This document shows positions 7,495 to 16,094 of a stretch of DNA of 63,363 nt, piece by piece. The DNA comes from Fluviispira vulneris (lineage in GTDB: Bacteria > Bdellovibrionota_B > Oligoflexia > Silvanigrellales > Silvanigrellaceae), in contig NZ_JACRSE010000008.1 in the NCBI RefSeq assembly GCF_014281055.1, forward strand, positions 1 to 63,363, written 5' to 3'. The position numbers were made by a program, and so were the translations under genes. Numbering within the stretch: position 1 is the stretch's first letter; every line of letters begins with the position of its first letter. Under the pieces are notes generated by a model. The model was not told the origin of the DNA. It did no database searches and worked only from the letters and a program-made list of their open reading frames with translations.

Positions 7495-8058
7495 ATGACA
7501 AATTACGCGGGCGCAAAAATTGCATATAATTATTACAATTATGGATCGATTTGTGAATGGAGTTCGGGCGTAACTCTGGTTCCACATGACGACGACGAAC
7601 GATTAGAAAACGGTGAATATAAATTTGTTGGTTTTTATTTTGAAGTTTATTTAGATAATCCAAAAACGTATTATTGTAGTTCTGTAGCGCTTACGCTTGA
7701 AGAAGCAGAGAAAAATGCATTTGATAAATATCAGTCATATTTAAATTGTAGTGGCCATGAATATGAGCGTAGGAACTACAAAAATGGCGTGGGTTTCTGC
7801 AAACATTGCAATCTATTTAAATCAAAAGCATTTCTGCCTTTAACGCTGTGCGTTGTGTGTCAAAATCCCACGCAATTTTGTCGTGATAAAAATGAGAACT
7901 ATTATTGTGAAATGCATGAGTCCAGTAATAATGATGAGCATTACCTTAGCAGAAAAAAGGCACGTGAGAACATGCGTAACAGAAAAATTGACACTGAGAA
8001 ATTTAAAAAAACATTAGAAATTGTTGTAAATAGCATTGCAAAAGAAAAGAATATTTGA
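7495..8058 (+). CDS. cysteine-rich, probably zinc-binding protein, paralogue 2
   Basis: 187 aa. It matches the previous protein along its length: MTNYAGAKIAYNYYNYGSICEW at the start, then CKHC, CVVC and CEMH. The tail is basic and longer. The two genes lie 23 bp apart and are clearly diverged, so the duplication is not recent. Confidence 0.6.
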   Translation: MTNYAGAKIAYNYYNYGSICEWSSGVTLVPHDDDERLENGEYKFVGFYFEVYLDNPKTYYCSSVALTLEEAEKNAFDKYQSYLNCSGHEYERRNYKNGVGFCKHCNLFKSKAFLPLTLCVVCQNPTQFCRDKNENYYCEMHESSNNDEHYLSRKKARENMRNRKIDTEKFKKTLEIVVNSIAKEKNI

Positions 8059-8173
8059 GTTCAATTTTATTATTTCATCCACACTAGACAACCAAATGAT
8101 TTAATAATATAAAACTTCTATATTTTTGAATGCAATGATTTTCAGAAATTTATTTTCACATGAAGGGATCATT

Positions 8174-8950
8174 ATGACTGATGTATTTTTTTTCATATGC
8201 TTTATTTTTCTATTACTATCATTTTTTTCAATATTTGGAATAATTTACCCTAAATTAACTTTATTTAAATACTTGAAAAGTAAAAAGAGAAAATTCTTTA
8301 TTTATTCTTTTTTAATATTTTCTCTTGCTTTTTTATTTTTAGCACCTCATGCTGTTGATAAAAATAAAGTTCAAAATATTGATGCTAAGGTTGACAATAG
8401 TGTTAAAAACAATACAGATAATATAATGTTAAATGAAACTTTAGTTGAAAAAAATACTGATAATAAAGCATTAAGTAGTAACGAAAATATAGCCAATATT
8501 GATAATGTAATTGATTTTAATGATTTTAAAAAAAGATATAACGAAATAGCAAAATCATCTAAACTACTTAAGACAATTGATAAGCTATCCATTTACCCAC
8601 AAGAACCTAATAGCAAAATTTTTACAAAAAATGTTTGTTGCTCTATAATATTTGAATTTGCTAATGACTCATCTCTTAATAAAATAAAAGTGTTAGCTCA
8701 ACGTAATGAAGACTATGAACGGAGTGCTAAAATAGTTGTTAATTTTACCGCAGCTATTTATGCCACTGATTTAAATCTTGAAAAGAAAGAAGCTTTTGAA
8801 ATTTATAATGAACTTTTTGAAAAAACCAAGCTTAATAAGGTTAACGGAGTCGATTTAAGCTATTATAGTTTAAATGGAATTAATTATGAATTTTACATGA
8901 AAGACAGTGATGTTGGATTGGTTATTTATAAAAGTAAAGATAAATCATAA
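8174..8950 (+). CDS. membrane-anchored hypothetical protein
   Basis: 258 aa from the ATG at 8174, chosen for GAAGGG just upstream. It has two membrane helices near the N-terminus (about residues 4-27 and 37-56), a low-complexity Asn/Asp/Lys linker, and a mixed alpha-beta C-terminal domain of about 150 residues that would lie in the periplasm. No family recognised; a surface or exclusion role is possible. Confidence 0.5.
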   Translation: MTDVFFFICFIFLLLSFFSIFGIIYPKLTLFKYLKSKKRKFFIYSFLIFSLAFLFLAPHAVDKNKVQNIDAKVDNSVKNNTDNIMLNETLVEKNTDNKALSSNENIANIDNVIDFNDFKKRYNEIAKSSKLLKTIDKLSIYPQEPNSKIFTKNVCCSIIFEFANDSSLNKIKVLAQRNEDYERSAKIVVNFTAAIYATDLNLEKKEAFEIYNELFEKTKLNKVNGVDLSYYSLNGINYEFYMKDSDVGLVIYKSKDKS

Positions 8951-9016
8951 TAGTTTTATAAGATATTTACTGAAATACTCAGATTGATAAATCCAGCATT
9001 ATAGAAAGGCTGATAT

Positions 9017-9562
9017 ATGGAATTATCAGAAATTATTAGAGAAATAAGATTAAATGCAGGATTAAGCAAAACAGAAGCTGCTTACATCATACGAAAAAGC
9101 CAAAGTGTTTGGAGAGATTGGGAAAACGGAAAAAAGAAACCACGTTTAAATGATCTAAGAAGATTTTGTGAAGAGACAAAACAAGATTTTGGGATTATAC
9201 GTAGTAAATTCTCTGATATTCATGTTCAAAATAAGCTAAAAAAAACTACCCCTAGTATTAACAAAAAAGAAACTGATGGAGTGTTTTTAATTGCCGATAA
9301 AATCACAAACGATATTTTATATGAAAAAAGTGAAACTAGATTTTACTCAAAATTTTGCAAACTAGAACACATCGATGGTGAAATATTAATCACTAGATGG
9401 GGTGATAATTCAAAATTTACTAAAACAAAATTTGATATAAACATTAAATTAGCTGATAAAATACTACTAACCGATAAAGCAATTAAAGAGCAAGTTGTTA
9501 TATTTTTATTAAAATGTAAAGAATTGGGTCTTGAATTAAAGTATGGGCTTTATAATTTCTAA
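9017..9562 (+). CDS. Cro/XRE-like regulator with extra C-terminal domain
   Basis: 181 aa. Residues 3-50 form a helix-turn-helix (IIREIRLNAGLSKTEAAYIIRKSQSVWRDWENGKKKP). The remaining 120 residues are unrecognised and strand-rich. It closes the early rightward operon and could be the early-gene repressor that acts on the operators at 3738-3871. Confidence 0.65.
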   Translation: MELSEIIREIRLNAGLSKTEAAYIIRKSQSVWRDWENGKKKPRLNDLRRFCEETKQDFGIIRSKFSDIHVQNKLKKTTPSINKKETDGVFLIADKITNDILYEKSETRFYSKFCKLEHIDGEILITRWGDNSKFTKTKFDINIKLADKILLTDKAIKEQVVIFLLKCKELGLELKYGLYNF

Positions 9563-9730
9563 ATCCGTTTCTTCTATGAATATTTTGTCAGATTCTTTGC
9601 GCTTTAACTCACCATTTTCATTAAAATCAGCTATTGATTCAAAAATTTCATTAGTTTTTTTATTTTTAATAGTTATTTTATCCCCTTTTTTTATTTCTAA
9701 TTTTTCACTCACCCATTTAATTTCATTCAT
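9536..9730 (-). CDS. small hypothetical protein
   Basis: 64 aa, very charged, with a KOW- or SH3-like strand pattern (KKGDKITIKNKKTNEIFESIADFNENGEL). A GGGGAT ribosome site lies upstream of the ATG. It converges on and overlaps the end of the 9017 gene by 27 bp, which lowers confidence. Confidence 0.45.
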   Translation of the reverse strand: MNEIKWVSEKLEIKKGDKITIKNKKTNEIFESIADFNENGELKRKESDKIFIEETDLEIIKPIL

Positions 9731-9848
9731 TTAATCCCCAGCGTCTTCATGATGATCTGCGCCACGACTTTGCTTTTTGTTAGTCTTTTTGAAATTCAAT
9801 TTCTTTTTGCCTTGATGATGGAGACGCTTTAGTCATAGTATCAAAAAA

Positions 9849-9864
9849 GGGGAACGCGTTCCCC
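9849..9864. promoter_or_regulatory. parS: parS-like centromere site, copy 1
   Basis: GGGGAACGCGTTCCCC is a perfect 16-bp palindrome 70 bp upstream of parA. An identical site, with matching flanking bases, lies inside the 3' end of parB (11505-11520). Identical palindromes at both ends of parAB are what one expects of ParB binding sites. An inverted pair (AGCGTCT near 9730, AGACGCT near 9822) flanks the region to its left. Confidence 0.7.
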
Positions 9865-9933
9865 CAAACTATTGACTCTAACTAATATGCAAAATTTTTA
9901 ATAGAATATTTTTATTTAAATAGGAGACAATAA

Positions 9934-10809
9934 ATGGGAAAGATTTTGACTGTAACAATCCAAAAAGGGGGCTCGGGAAAAACAACGTGCGCTGTTAACC
10001 TAGCCTCATGTCTTGCTTATTCTGGAAAAAAAGTTCTTTTGGTGGACCTTGATTATCAAGCAAATGCTACTGAATTGTTGAATGTTCGTAGTCGTGAATT
10101 AAAATCAGAACAATCTGTAGCTAATGCAATTTTAAAAAAAGTTAATTTTAAAAAGTTTGCAGTGAAAACAAATGTAGAGAATTTAGATTTACTACCAAGT
10201 TCGACAGCTTTAGAGGAAATAGTTTTACGTCATACAGGAAAGCCTGAACAGCTTTTCTTATTGGCAGATGTTTTAAATGATGTTCGGAATAGTTATGATT
10301 TTGTCATCATTGATACAAATCCGAATCCTGATTGCCTTTTTCAGTCAGCACTTCGTGAGAGTGATTTTTACTTGGTCCCAATGTTTGCTGAAAACGACGT
10401 GATTGACGGGCTAGCAATGGTTGTTGGCAATGCCGAAAAAATAAAACAATACTACAATTCAAATCTAAAAATGCTTGGATGTGTAATTCAGAAATTCGAT
10501 AAAAAAAGCGCATTCCAATTAGCAGGTGAAAAGCTTCTAAGAAAAATAGGTAATGAAAATGATATCCACATTTTTGAAACTATTATTCCATTTTCTCAAA
10601 TGATTTATGGCGCATCGATGAAACATCAAGCACTAATTATTTATAAAGAAAAAAGCCCAATTTCAAAAGCATATTTGAGCCTAGCTGAAGAAGCTCAAAA
10701 ACAGATTGATTTAGCACAGAAAGAAATTACAGGAGCAACTTCTAAATTAGAAATTAAGAAAGAAAATTACAGTTTAAATTCTATCGAAATAGAGGATCTT
10801 GAAATATGA
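9934..10809 (+). CDS. parA: ParA partition ATPase
   Basis: 291 aa. Deviant Walker A motif KGGSGKTT near residues 10-17, then LLVDLDYQANAT (A') and VIIDTNPNPD (Walker B). This is the MinD/ParA family ATPase that moves plasmid copies apart on the nucleoid together with ParB. AGGAGA lies before the ATG and the stop overlaps the parB start (ATGA), so the two are translationally coupled. There is no N-terminal DNA-binding extension, so it is of the short type, and the promoter would be repressed by ParB through the parS site upstream. Confidence 0.92.
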   Translation: MGKILTVTIQKGGSGKTTCAVNLASCLAYSGKKVLLVDLDYQANATELLNVRSRELKSEQSVANAILKKVNFKKFAVKTNVENLDLLPSSTALEEIVLRHTGKPEQLFLLADVLNDVRNSYDFVIIDTNPNPDCLFQSALRESDFYLVPMFAENDVIDGLAMVVGNAEKIKQYYNSNLKMLGCVIQKFDKKSAFQLAGEKLLRKIGNENDIHIFETIIPFSQMIYGASMKHQALIIYKEKSPISKAYLSLAEEAQKQIDLAQKEITGATSKLEIKKENYSLNSIEIEDLEI

Positions 10810-11636
10810 GTACTATTAGTCAAGCGATTGAAGCTGAAAAATTAAGTAGATTTGCTAGCGTTGTTTCTAATTCTGATAGACTAAATACTGTTTTACTTTA
10901 TGAAAAAGCTGCTGAAGAAAATAAAACGGTGGCTTTAAATGTAAATCAGATAAAATTAAATGAAAATATTAGAAACAGAATTGATATTAGTAAACCTGAA
11001 TTTTTGGATTTAAAGAATAGTATTGCAAGTGAGGGAGTGATCCAGCCAGTTCTAGTTGAGGTTAGGAGAAACATTGATGGTGATGATTTTGAACTAATCG
11101 CTGTCGCTGGTCATAGAAGAATCTTAGCATGCAAAGAACTTGGTATTGAAAAAATTAAAGCTAATCTTAAAGTTTACTCATCTAATTCTTCAAAACGAAC
11201 TGAACATGCTTTAATTGAAAATTTACTACGTGAAGACTTGCATCCTATTGATGTAGCTGAGGGCTACGCTGATCTAGTTGCGCAAGGATGGGATGCTGAC
11301 GACATAGCGAAAAAATTTAGTCGAGATAAAAAATATATTAAAAATATAATAAAAGTTGGTCAGTGGCCAATAAAAGCAAGAGAGTTAATCAAAGAGTTCC
11401 CTGAAAAATTCAGCCTGCGTTCTCTTTGCAATATTTCCAAAAAAAAGTGGGATAGTGAAGAAAAGCTTTTAGACGAGCTTAAATTTATTTGCGGTTTAGT
11501 AAAAGGGGAACGCGTTCCCCCAAGACAAAAAATTACGAGTGAGAAATTTAGTAAATATATTTCTGAAAATAAAATAAGCGATTATGAAAAAAACTTAATA
11601 GAAAACGCGTTAAAATTTTTTGGGTTTAAATTTTAA
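10806..11636 (+). CDS. parB: ParB partition DNA-binding protein
   Basis: 276 aa. An N-terminal ParB/Srx domain (VNQIKLNENIRNRIDI, GVIQPVLVEV, AVAGHRRILACKELGI), the conserved ENLLREDLHPIDVAEGY box near residue 140, and a helix-turn-helix (WDADDIAKKFSRDKKYIKNIIKV). ParB proteins bind parS and stimulate ParA. A parS-like palindrome lies inside its own coding sequence. The gene stops 4 bp before the convergent terL stop, with no terminator visible between them. Confidence 0.92.
   Translation: MSTISQAIEAEKLSRFASVVSNSDRLNTVLLYEKAAEENKTVALNVNQIKLNENIRNRIDISKPEFLDLKNSIASEGVIQPVLVEVRRNIDGDDFELIAVAGHRRILACKELGIEKIKANLKVYSSNSSKRTEHALIENLLREDLHPIDVAEGYADLVAQGWDADDIAKKFSRDKKYIKNIIKVGQWPIKARELIKEFPEKFSLRSLCNISKKKWDSEEKLLDELKFICGLVKGERVPPRQKITSEKFSKYISENKISDYEKNLIENALKFFGFKF
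11505..11520. promoter_or_regulatory. parS: parS-like centromere site, copy 2 inside parB
   Basis: Same GGGGAACGCGTTCCCC palindrome as at 9849-9864, here encoding part of KGERVPPRQ in ParB. The identity extends to flanking bases on both sides. Confidence 0.7.
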
Positions 11637-11640
11637 TTTG

Positions 11641-13068
11641 TTAACCAACGAGAGCGCGCAATTGTTCTAGCCCGCCGTTGTTTAATTGTATTACAGCTAA
11701 TGCAGTGCAATCAAACTGATCATCATATTTTGCTTTCGGAAATTTGCTCATTTCAGCAACATATTCATCGACCCACGGGTTCGTGCGAGGATTTGGAAGA
11801 TATATATTTCCAGCCTGCTGAAAGGGTTGCACAACTAAACCACGGTTGAATTTTTCAGTTTTAGGATTGAACGGAATTAATCCTGAAATTTTATTTTTCA
11901 ACATTGAAATAACAGCGCTACCGTTCGCCTTATCTTCAATATATTTCGCATGTGCTAACGGGTATTTACGGGATAGCATTTTCACTTGTTCGATTTGCTG
12001 TGGGAAATCCCAGTGACCACGTACTTGATCAAGCAAATAAAGATTAACTCCTTTTTTGCCCCAAACTTGCCCGACGGTAAAATCGTTATCTTCCGATCCT
12101 TTGAAAGAAAAATCCCACGTTTGAATAATGCGGTCATAAAAACTGAATGACTGATCGTAATATCGCCAATCCTCTCTTTTGAATAAAGTACCGCTTGCTG
12201 GTAACGGATCCTGTTGGTATTGAGCGTTCCAGTTGTATTCACCAATTGTTTCTTTAATGTCTGCAAGCTCATTTAAATCATAAAGCTCAGGAAATAACGC
12301 TTCCCCTCTTTTTCTATATATTTCATTCTCTGTTGCTATGGCAGGATAACAAACGACCTGCCATTTATGAGGTTCTGTTCTTAATAAATAACCACTCAAA
12401 TCGTCTTCATGCCAACGGGTTTGTATTATTAAAATTCCAGCACCTTTGCGACGCCTAGTATAAACCGTGGACTTATACCAATTAATGACCTTATTTCTCA
12501 TTGTATCCGAGAGAGCTTCCTGCCCATTTTTATGAGGGTCATCAATGGAAATTATGTGACCGCCTTTGCCAGTAATCCCAGAATCCACACTGCCAGCTAT
12601 AAAAGATCCGCCATAAGTCGTGCGCCATTTTTGTAATGATTTACAGTCTTTTTTAAGATTAAATTTCGGGTAAATCTCTCGGATCCAGTCCTCTTTAATT
12701 AAATCCCTGCATTTTCCTGAGAACTCCTCAGATAATGTTTGCCCGTACGATGTAGAAATGTATTCGCCTTTAGGATATTTACCCAGAAACCACGCGGGAA
12801 ATCTCTCACTAAAATGAAATGATTTTCCATGGCGAGGAGGCATGAACATCATGAGACGAGGTGATTTTTTATCAATTACATCCTGCGCAAATTTCTCTAA
12901 TCTTCTGCATATATCAACATGTACCCAGCCAGGAATATAATCAGAAAAACTTTTTTTGCAGAAATTTAAAAAGTCATCTTGCTCATGTTTTCTTTCATTA
13001 ATTTCTCTTAATCTCTCAAGTATTTTAATACGTTCTTTAATATCAATTGTCATTTTTGTTATCTTCAA
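11641..13068 (-). CDS. terL: terminase large subunit
   Basis: 475 aa. ATPase domain: Walker A PPRHGKS at residues 77-83, Walker B IISIDDP at 172-178, motif III QTRWHEDDL near 216. RNase H-like nuclease domain with TWDFSF near 317-322 (catalytic Asp) and further acidic residues. It packages DNA into the prohead and cuts it. The gene overlaps terS by 26 bp. It is transcribed leftward, opposite to the portal and capsid genes. Confidence 0.93.
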   Translation of the reverse strand: MKITKMTIDIKERIKILERLREINERKHEQDDFLNFCKKSFSDYIPGWVHVDICRRLEKFAQDVIDKKSPRLMMFMPPRHGKSFHFSERFPAWFLGKYPKGEYISTSYGQTLSEEFSGKCRDLIKEDWIREIYPKFNLKKDCKSLQKWRTTYGGSFIAGSVDSGITGKGGHIISIDDPHKNGQEALSDTMRNKVINWYKSTVYTRRRKGAGILIIQTRWHEDDLSGYLLRTEPHKWQVVCYPAIATENEIYRKRGEALFPELYDLNELADIKETIGEYNWNAQYQQDPLPASGTLFKREDWRYYDQSFSFYDRIIQTWDFSFKGSEDNDFTVGQVWGKKGVNLYLLDQVRGHWDFPQQIEQVKMLSRKYPLAHAKYIEDKANGSAVISMLKNKISGLIPFNPKTEKFNRGLVVQPFQQAGNIYLPNPRTNPWVDEYVAEMSKFPKAKYDDQFDCTALAVIQLNNGGLEQLRALVG

Positions 13069-13510
13069 TTAAAGATTTTCTGAGTTCATTCTCGTAAGCT
13101 TCAAGCTCCTCTCGTGTCATCTCAGTCACAGATTTATTGTTATTTTGATTGTTAGAATTAAATATATTTATTGAAGAAGTATCTCCGTAATCATCACGAA
13201 AACGTTTTGACATCTGATACTGAATTTGATTCCCATTTCCTTTTGCGGTTTTTGCATTATTTAATGCTAGACTTTCCCAATATGCCTGCGATGCAGTGGT
13301 GGCAATTTCAAATGATTCTTTAAACTCTGGATTTTCTCTAATCCAATTATAAACTGTTTGTTTTGAAACTTTTATTTTTGATGCGAAATAGTTAACTGAG
13401 TAGCCCTTGCTCATGTGCTCTATAATTTCATCATGAAATTTTTCATGAAATGCTGTTTTGCGACCCGCTCCACGGGGGTTTCTTTTTGGTTTTTGTGTTT
13501 GTCGTAACAT
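13043..13510 (-). CDS. terS: terminase small subunit
   Basis: 155 aa. Helix-turn-helix near residues 33-55 (MSKGYSVNYFASKIKVSKQTVYNWIRE), followed by an oligomerisation segment with AYWESLALNNAKTAKGNGNQIQYQMSKRF, as in other small terminases. It recognises the packaging site. A copy of the late-gene motif lies upstream at 13544-13561 in the matching orientation. Confidence 0.85.
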   Translation of the reverse strand: MLRQTQKPKRNPRGAGRKTAFHEKFHDEIIEHMSKGYSVNYFASKIKVSKQTVYNWIRENPEFKESFEIATTASQAYWESLALNNAKTAKGNGNQIQYQMSKRFRDDYGDTSSINIFNSNNQNNNKSVTEMTREELEAYENELRKSLIEDNKNDN

Positions 13511-13543
13511 AGTCTTACCTCCTCATGTATTAAACAGAGGAGA

Positions 13544-13561
13544 TAACGGACTGTCTAAATT
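13544..13561 (-). promoter_or_regulatory. late-gene motif upstream of terS
   Basis: On the minus strand AATTTAGACAGTCCGTTA, 34 bp before the terS ATG. It matches motifs at 16696, 19006 and 35210 in 16-17 of 18 positions. Confidence 0.6.
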
Positions 13562-13605
13562 GCGATGTGAGGGTTTTGTTGGTAAGATGTCAGTTCTACA
13601 AAATA

Positions 13606-14211
13606 TTAATTAAACATGTGGCCAGTTTCTTTAATATTTTTATCCATATCTAATTTTAATCTACGCATACATTCAACTGGATCATGTTTAAATTCATCGA
13701 GAATAACTCTTCGTTCTGGCGTGTCAGGAGGTAAAACTTTAAGTATTAATGTCGCCATGTTGTTCATATTTCCTTCCAGTGTATTTACTTTTTCTTCTAA
13801 CACCGAAACGTTTTCTTCCAACTTTATTACTCGCTCCTCATCTGCTTTTGAGTCCATTTTTTCGTGAATTGACATTTTTAGTTCTGATTCAATATATTTT
13901 TTAATTTTAGACCCATATTTGAACATCCCAGCTTTAAAATTTACATCTTTTGTTTTCATTTCTTCCTTAGTAGCCATGCAAATCAATGCACCTTTTTGTA
14001 TCATTTCTTCTCGCCATATTGAAAATGTAACGAAATGGATGCCGTACTCTTGAAGATCTTTGATGCTAATTGATTGCCAGTCTGTAGGTTTTAAAGATTT
14101 AGTGTATTTGTCAAAAAAAAGTCGGGAATTTTTGCTTGCGCATGAAATATTGAGATTTCTATCTAAATATTTTCTCATGTTTTCATAGTTTTTTGATTTA
14201 GAAACAGCCAC
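13606..14211 (-). CDS. DNA-binding-like coiled-coil protein next to the TGTCCCA array
   Basis: 201 aa starting at GTG 14211 with GGAGGA just upstream. Residues 30-80 may form a winged helix (KPTDWQSISIKDLQEYGIHFVTFSIWREEMIQKGALICMATKEE); residues 115-155 are a coiled coil (VIKLEENVSVLEEKVNTLEGNMNNM). Its upstream region is the double array of TGTCCCA repeats, so it likely binds them and controls itself. A partition adaptor, replication control protein or packaging protein are all possible. Confidence 0.55.
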   Translation of the reverse strand: MAVSKSKNYENMRKYLDRNLNISCASKNSRLFFDKYTKSLKPTDWQSISIKDLQEYGIHFVTFSIWREEMIQKGALICMATKEEMKTKDVNFKAGMFKYGSKIKKYIESELKMSIHEKMDSKADEERVIKLEENVSVLEEKVNTLEGNMNNMATLILKVLPPDTPERRVILDEFKHDPVECMRRLKLDMDKNIKETGHMFN

Positions 14212-14278
14212 CGATTCCTCCGTGAATTTTCGATTGTCCGTGAAACTTTTATATTTTATATGTACACATTATGTCAAA

Positions 14279-14465
14279 TGTCCCATTTTTGTCCTATTCA
14301 TTGATCCACGCTTTGTCCCAAATTTGTCCCAGATTTGTCCCAACGGACATGTCCCAAGCCAAAAAAATATACTTTGTAACATGCTAATATCGTTAATCCA
14401 CATGTCCCAAATTTGTCCTAAATTTGTCCCAAATTCTGTCCCACGTTTGTCCCACGTTTGTCCCA
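14279..14465. repeat. twelve TGTCCCA repeats in two 11-bp-spaced clusters
   Basis: TGTCCCA (two copies TGTCCTA) starts at 14279, 14290, 14314, 14325, 14336, 14350 and then at 14403, 14414, 14425, 14437, 14448, 14459. Most steps are 11 bp, one helical turn, with a 53-bp step between the two groups of six. The gap contains a TATATT-like -10 sequence on the minus strand. The layout is like the parC centromere of plasmid R1, where two groups of 11-bp repeats flank the par promoter. It is not a CRISPR array. Confidence 0.85.
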
Positions 14466-14598
14466 AATTCAGATATTAAATATTTGATATTATTAAATTA
14501 AAACTCAAAAATCTTACCTTATAGTATATCTATTCTCTAACTACCTCTGTGAAAAGCAAAAACTACGTTAAACAACATCGCCTCTGGCTCGTTGTTGT

Positions 14599-14629
14599 AA
14601 TCGCTGAAAAAAACTTTTTTTCAGCGATT
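14599..14629. terminator. long hairpin, probable bidirectional terminator
   Basis: AATCGCTGAAAAAAA (14599-14613) and TTTTTTTCAGCGATT (14615-14629) are perfect 15-nt arms around a single base. A T-run follows on the plus strand. No gene reads into it from the left on the plus strand, so the transcript it ends is unclear. Confidence 0.6.
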
Positions 14630-14950
14630 ATTTTTTAGACAGTGCTAATAAAATAATTTTGATATATACGATATTTTTGTTATTTATATAAATTATATCA
14701 ATATATTGTCTCTTAAAGACTAAAAAAGCTTCACTTCTGAGTCAGCGTTAATATTTGTGTGTTCAGACATTTCAGATCCGAGGTCACGATAGCCCCAAAT
14801 TTTTATTTTCCTCTTCATTTTAAGCCAGCGTTTCAAAAAATAGGTACAAACATAGCCCCAGCATTTTAAAATGTTTTAGAAGGGCTTAAAATGATTATGC
14901 TTTTTTTTGTAGCACAATATAAAAGAATCTTGTCTTTTCTTCTTATTTAA
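14630..14950. other. non-coding stretch upstream of the Phd-VapC locus
   Basis: I see no ORF with a ribosome site here. There is an incomplete copy of the late motif (TTTAGACAGT at 14635-14644), a weak hairpin with AGCCC at 14854-14858 and GGGCT at 14882-14886, and long AT runs. Confidence 0.4.
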
Positions 14951-14967
14951 GCTAAACTTAGTTTAGC
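14951..14967. promoter_or_regulatory. palindromic operator of the Phd-VapC locus
   Basis: GCTAAAC-TTA-GTTTAGC, a perfect 7-bp-arm palindrome 27 bp before the antitoxin ATG. Phd-type antitoxins repress their own promoters through such sites. Confidence 0.6.
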
Positions 14968-14993
14968 CGATAGGACGGCAGGAGGAATATGAT

Positions 14994-15236
14994 ATGCACG
15001 TAATTAATATGCACGAAGCAAAAACAAATTTATCTAGATTGATTGAAGAGGCGATAACCGACGGAGTTGGGTTTATTATAGCTAAAGCCGGGAAACCTTT
15101 AGTGACCGTGGAACCAATTAAAGAAGAAAAGCGCAAAATAGTTTACGGATTAATGAAGGGAAAAATTAAAATCTCTGATGATTTTGATGCACCATGTGAT
15201 GAAATTAATAACATGTTCTATGGTGACTATAAATGA
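14994..15236 (+). CDS. Phd/YefM-type antitoxin
   Basis: 80 aa. Begins MHVINMHEAKTNLSRLIEEA, the Phd/YefM DNA-binding domain, followed by GFIIAKAGKPLVTVEPI. The C-terminal tail (VYGLMKGKIKISDDFDAPCDEINNMF) matches antitoxins paired with PIN toxins. AGGAGG lies upstream, and the stop overlaps the toxin start. Confidence 0.85.
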   Translation: MHVINMHEAKTNLSRLIEEAITDGVGFIIAKAGKPLVTVEPIKEEKRKIVYGLMKGKIKISDDFDAPCDEINNMFYGDYK

Positions 15237-15610
15237 AGATTTTGTTAGACACGCATATAATAATTTGGATTTTAGAAGACTCAGAAAAATTATCAAAAAA
15301 AGCGCGCAAAATTCTTGATAATGCTGACGAAGTTTTTATTAGTTCAGTTTCAGTCTGGGAAATGATGATAAAAATGAATTTGGGAAAATTAGATATAGAA
15401 ATAGACGATATAAAAAGCATATTTAAAAAGACAAATTTTATTGAGCTACCTTTAAAATTTGATCATATTCTGTCATTAAACGGATTACCCGATATACACA
15501 GAGATCCATTTGATCGAATACTAGTTGCTCAAGCTCTATCTGAACCATTGAGACTAATAACAGCAGATCCTTTAGTTAAAAAATATTCTGATTTAGTTGA
15601 GTTAGTTTAA
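15233..15610 (+). CDS. vapC: VapC-like PIN-domain ribonuclease toxin
   Basis: 125 aa. PIN domain with acidic sites in MKILLDTHIIIWILED (Asp6), SVWEMMIK (Glu), and the DPFDRILVAQAL and ITADPLV motifs. PIN toxins cleave tRNA or rRNA. Start overlaps the antitoxin stop by 4 bp. With its antitoxin it would keep the element in the host population. Confidence 0.88.
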   Translation: MKILLDTHIIIWILEDSEKLSKKARKILDNADEVFISSVSVWEMMIKMNLGKLDIEIDDIKSIFKKTNFIELPLKFDHILSLNGLPDIHRDPFDRILVAQALSEPLRLITADPLVKKYSDLVELV

Positions 15611-15643
15611 TATTAATTATTAAAAAATATTTTTAAATAACTC

Positions 15644-16069
15644 TCATTTTTTCTGCAACGTCAACTGCCATTCGTAGCCCAATACATTCAAAATATCTGT
15701 AAATTTCCCCAGCGACGGCTCACGTTTTCCTTCTTCATACTGTGCATATGAATTTTGTCCCGAGCCCAATTCTAACGCTACACGAGACTGAGTTAAACGC
15801 TCATTTTTTCGTAATTTTTTAAACAATAATGCAGTTACATAACGAGGTTCAAAGAATTTTACTGAGAAATTATTGTCATCAAAAATCTCAATGCTAAAAT
15901 CGTCGTCAGTTGCTTTTTCTTTTGAAACTAATTTCAAAATATCCAGTATTTGATTGTTCAATTTTAAAAATAATTCTTCTTTAGTTTTTGCAATCTCTCT
16001 GATGTCTAGCAATTCTAATTTACAAATCCAAACATCGCTCTCAAAACCGTAGAATCCTGATATTTTCAT
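15644..16069 (-). CDS. orphan XRE/HicB-like antitoxin
   Basis: 141 aa from the ATG at 16069 (AGGAGG 5 nt upstream; a GTG at 16075 is an alternative). The N-terminal half resembles the HicB partial RNase H fold (MKISGFYGFESDVWICKLELL); the C-terminal half is an XRE helix-turn-helix (LRKNERLTQSRVALELGSGQNSYAQYEEGKREPSL). No toxin gene lies beside it, so it may be a free regulator or an anti-addiction factor. Confidence 0.65.
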   Translation of the reverse strand: MKISGFYGFESDVWICKLELLDIREIAKTKEELFLKLNNQILDILKLVSKEKATDDDFSIEIFDDNNFSVKFFEPRYVTALLFKKLRKNERLTQSRVALELGSGQNSYAQYEEGKREPSLGKFTDILNVLGYEWQLTLQKK

Positions 16070-16094
16070 AATCACCTCCTATTCTAAAAATTCT

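Noticed and set aside
9543-9734. Rightward hydrophobic ORF
   Set aside because: It is the antisense frame of the 9536-9730 gene, which has a better start.
14279-14465. CRISPR-like array
   Set aside because: The repeats are 7-9 bp with spacers of 2-5 bp and no cas genes are present.
14222-14479. ORFs on both strands across the TGTCCCA array
   Set aside because: Their sequence is only the translated repeat (CPKFVPN and GTNLGQIWD units); no ribosome site fits.
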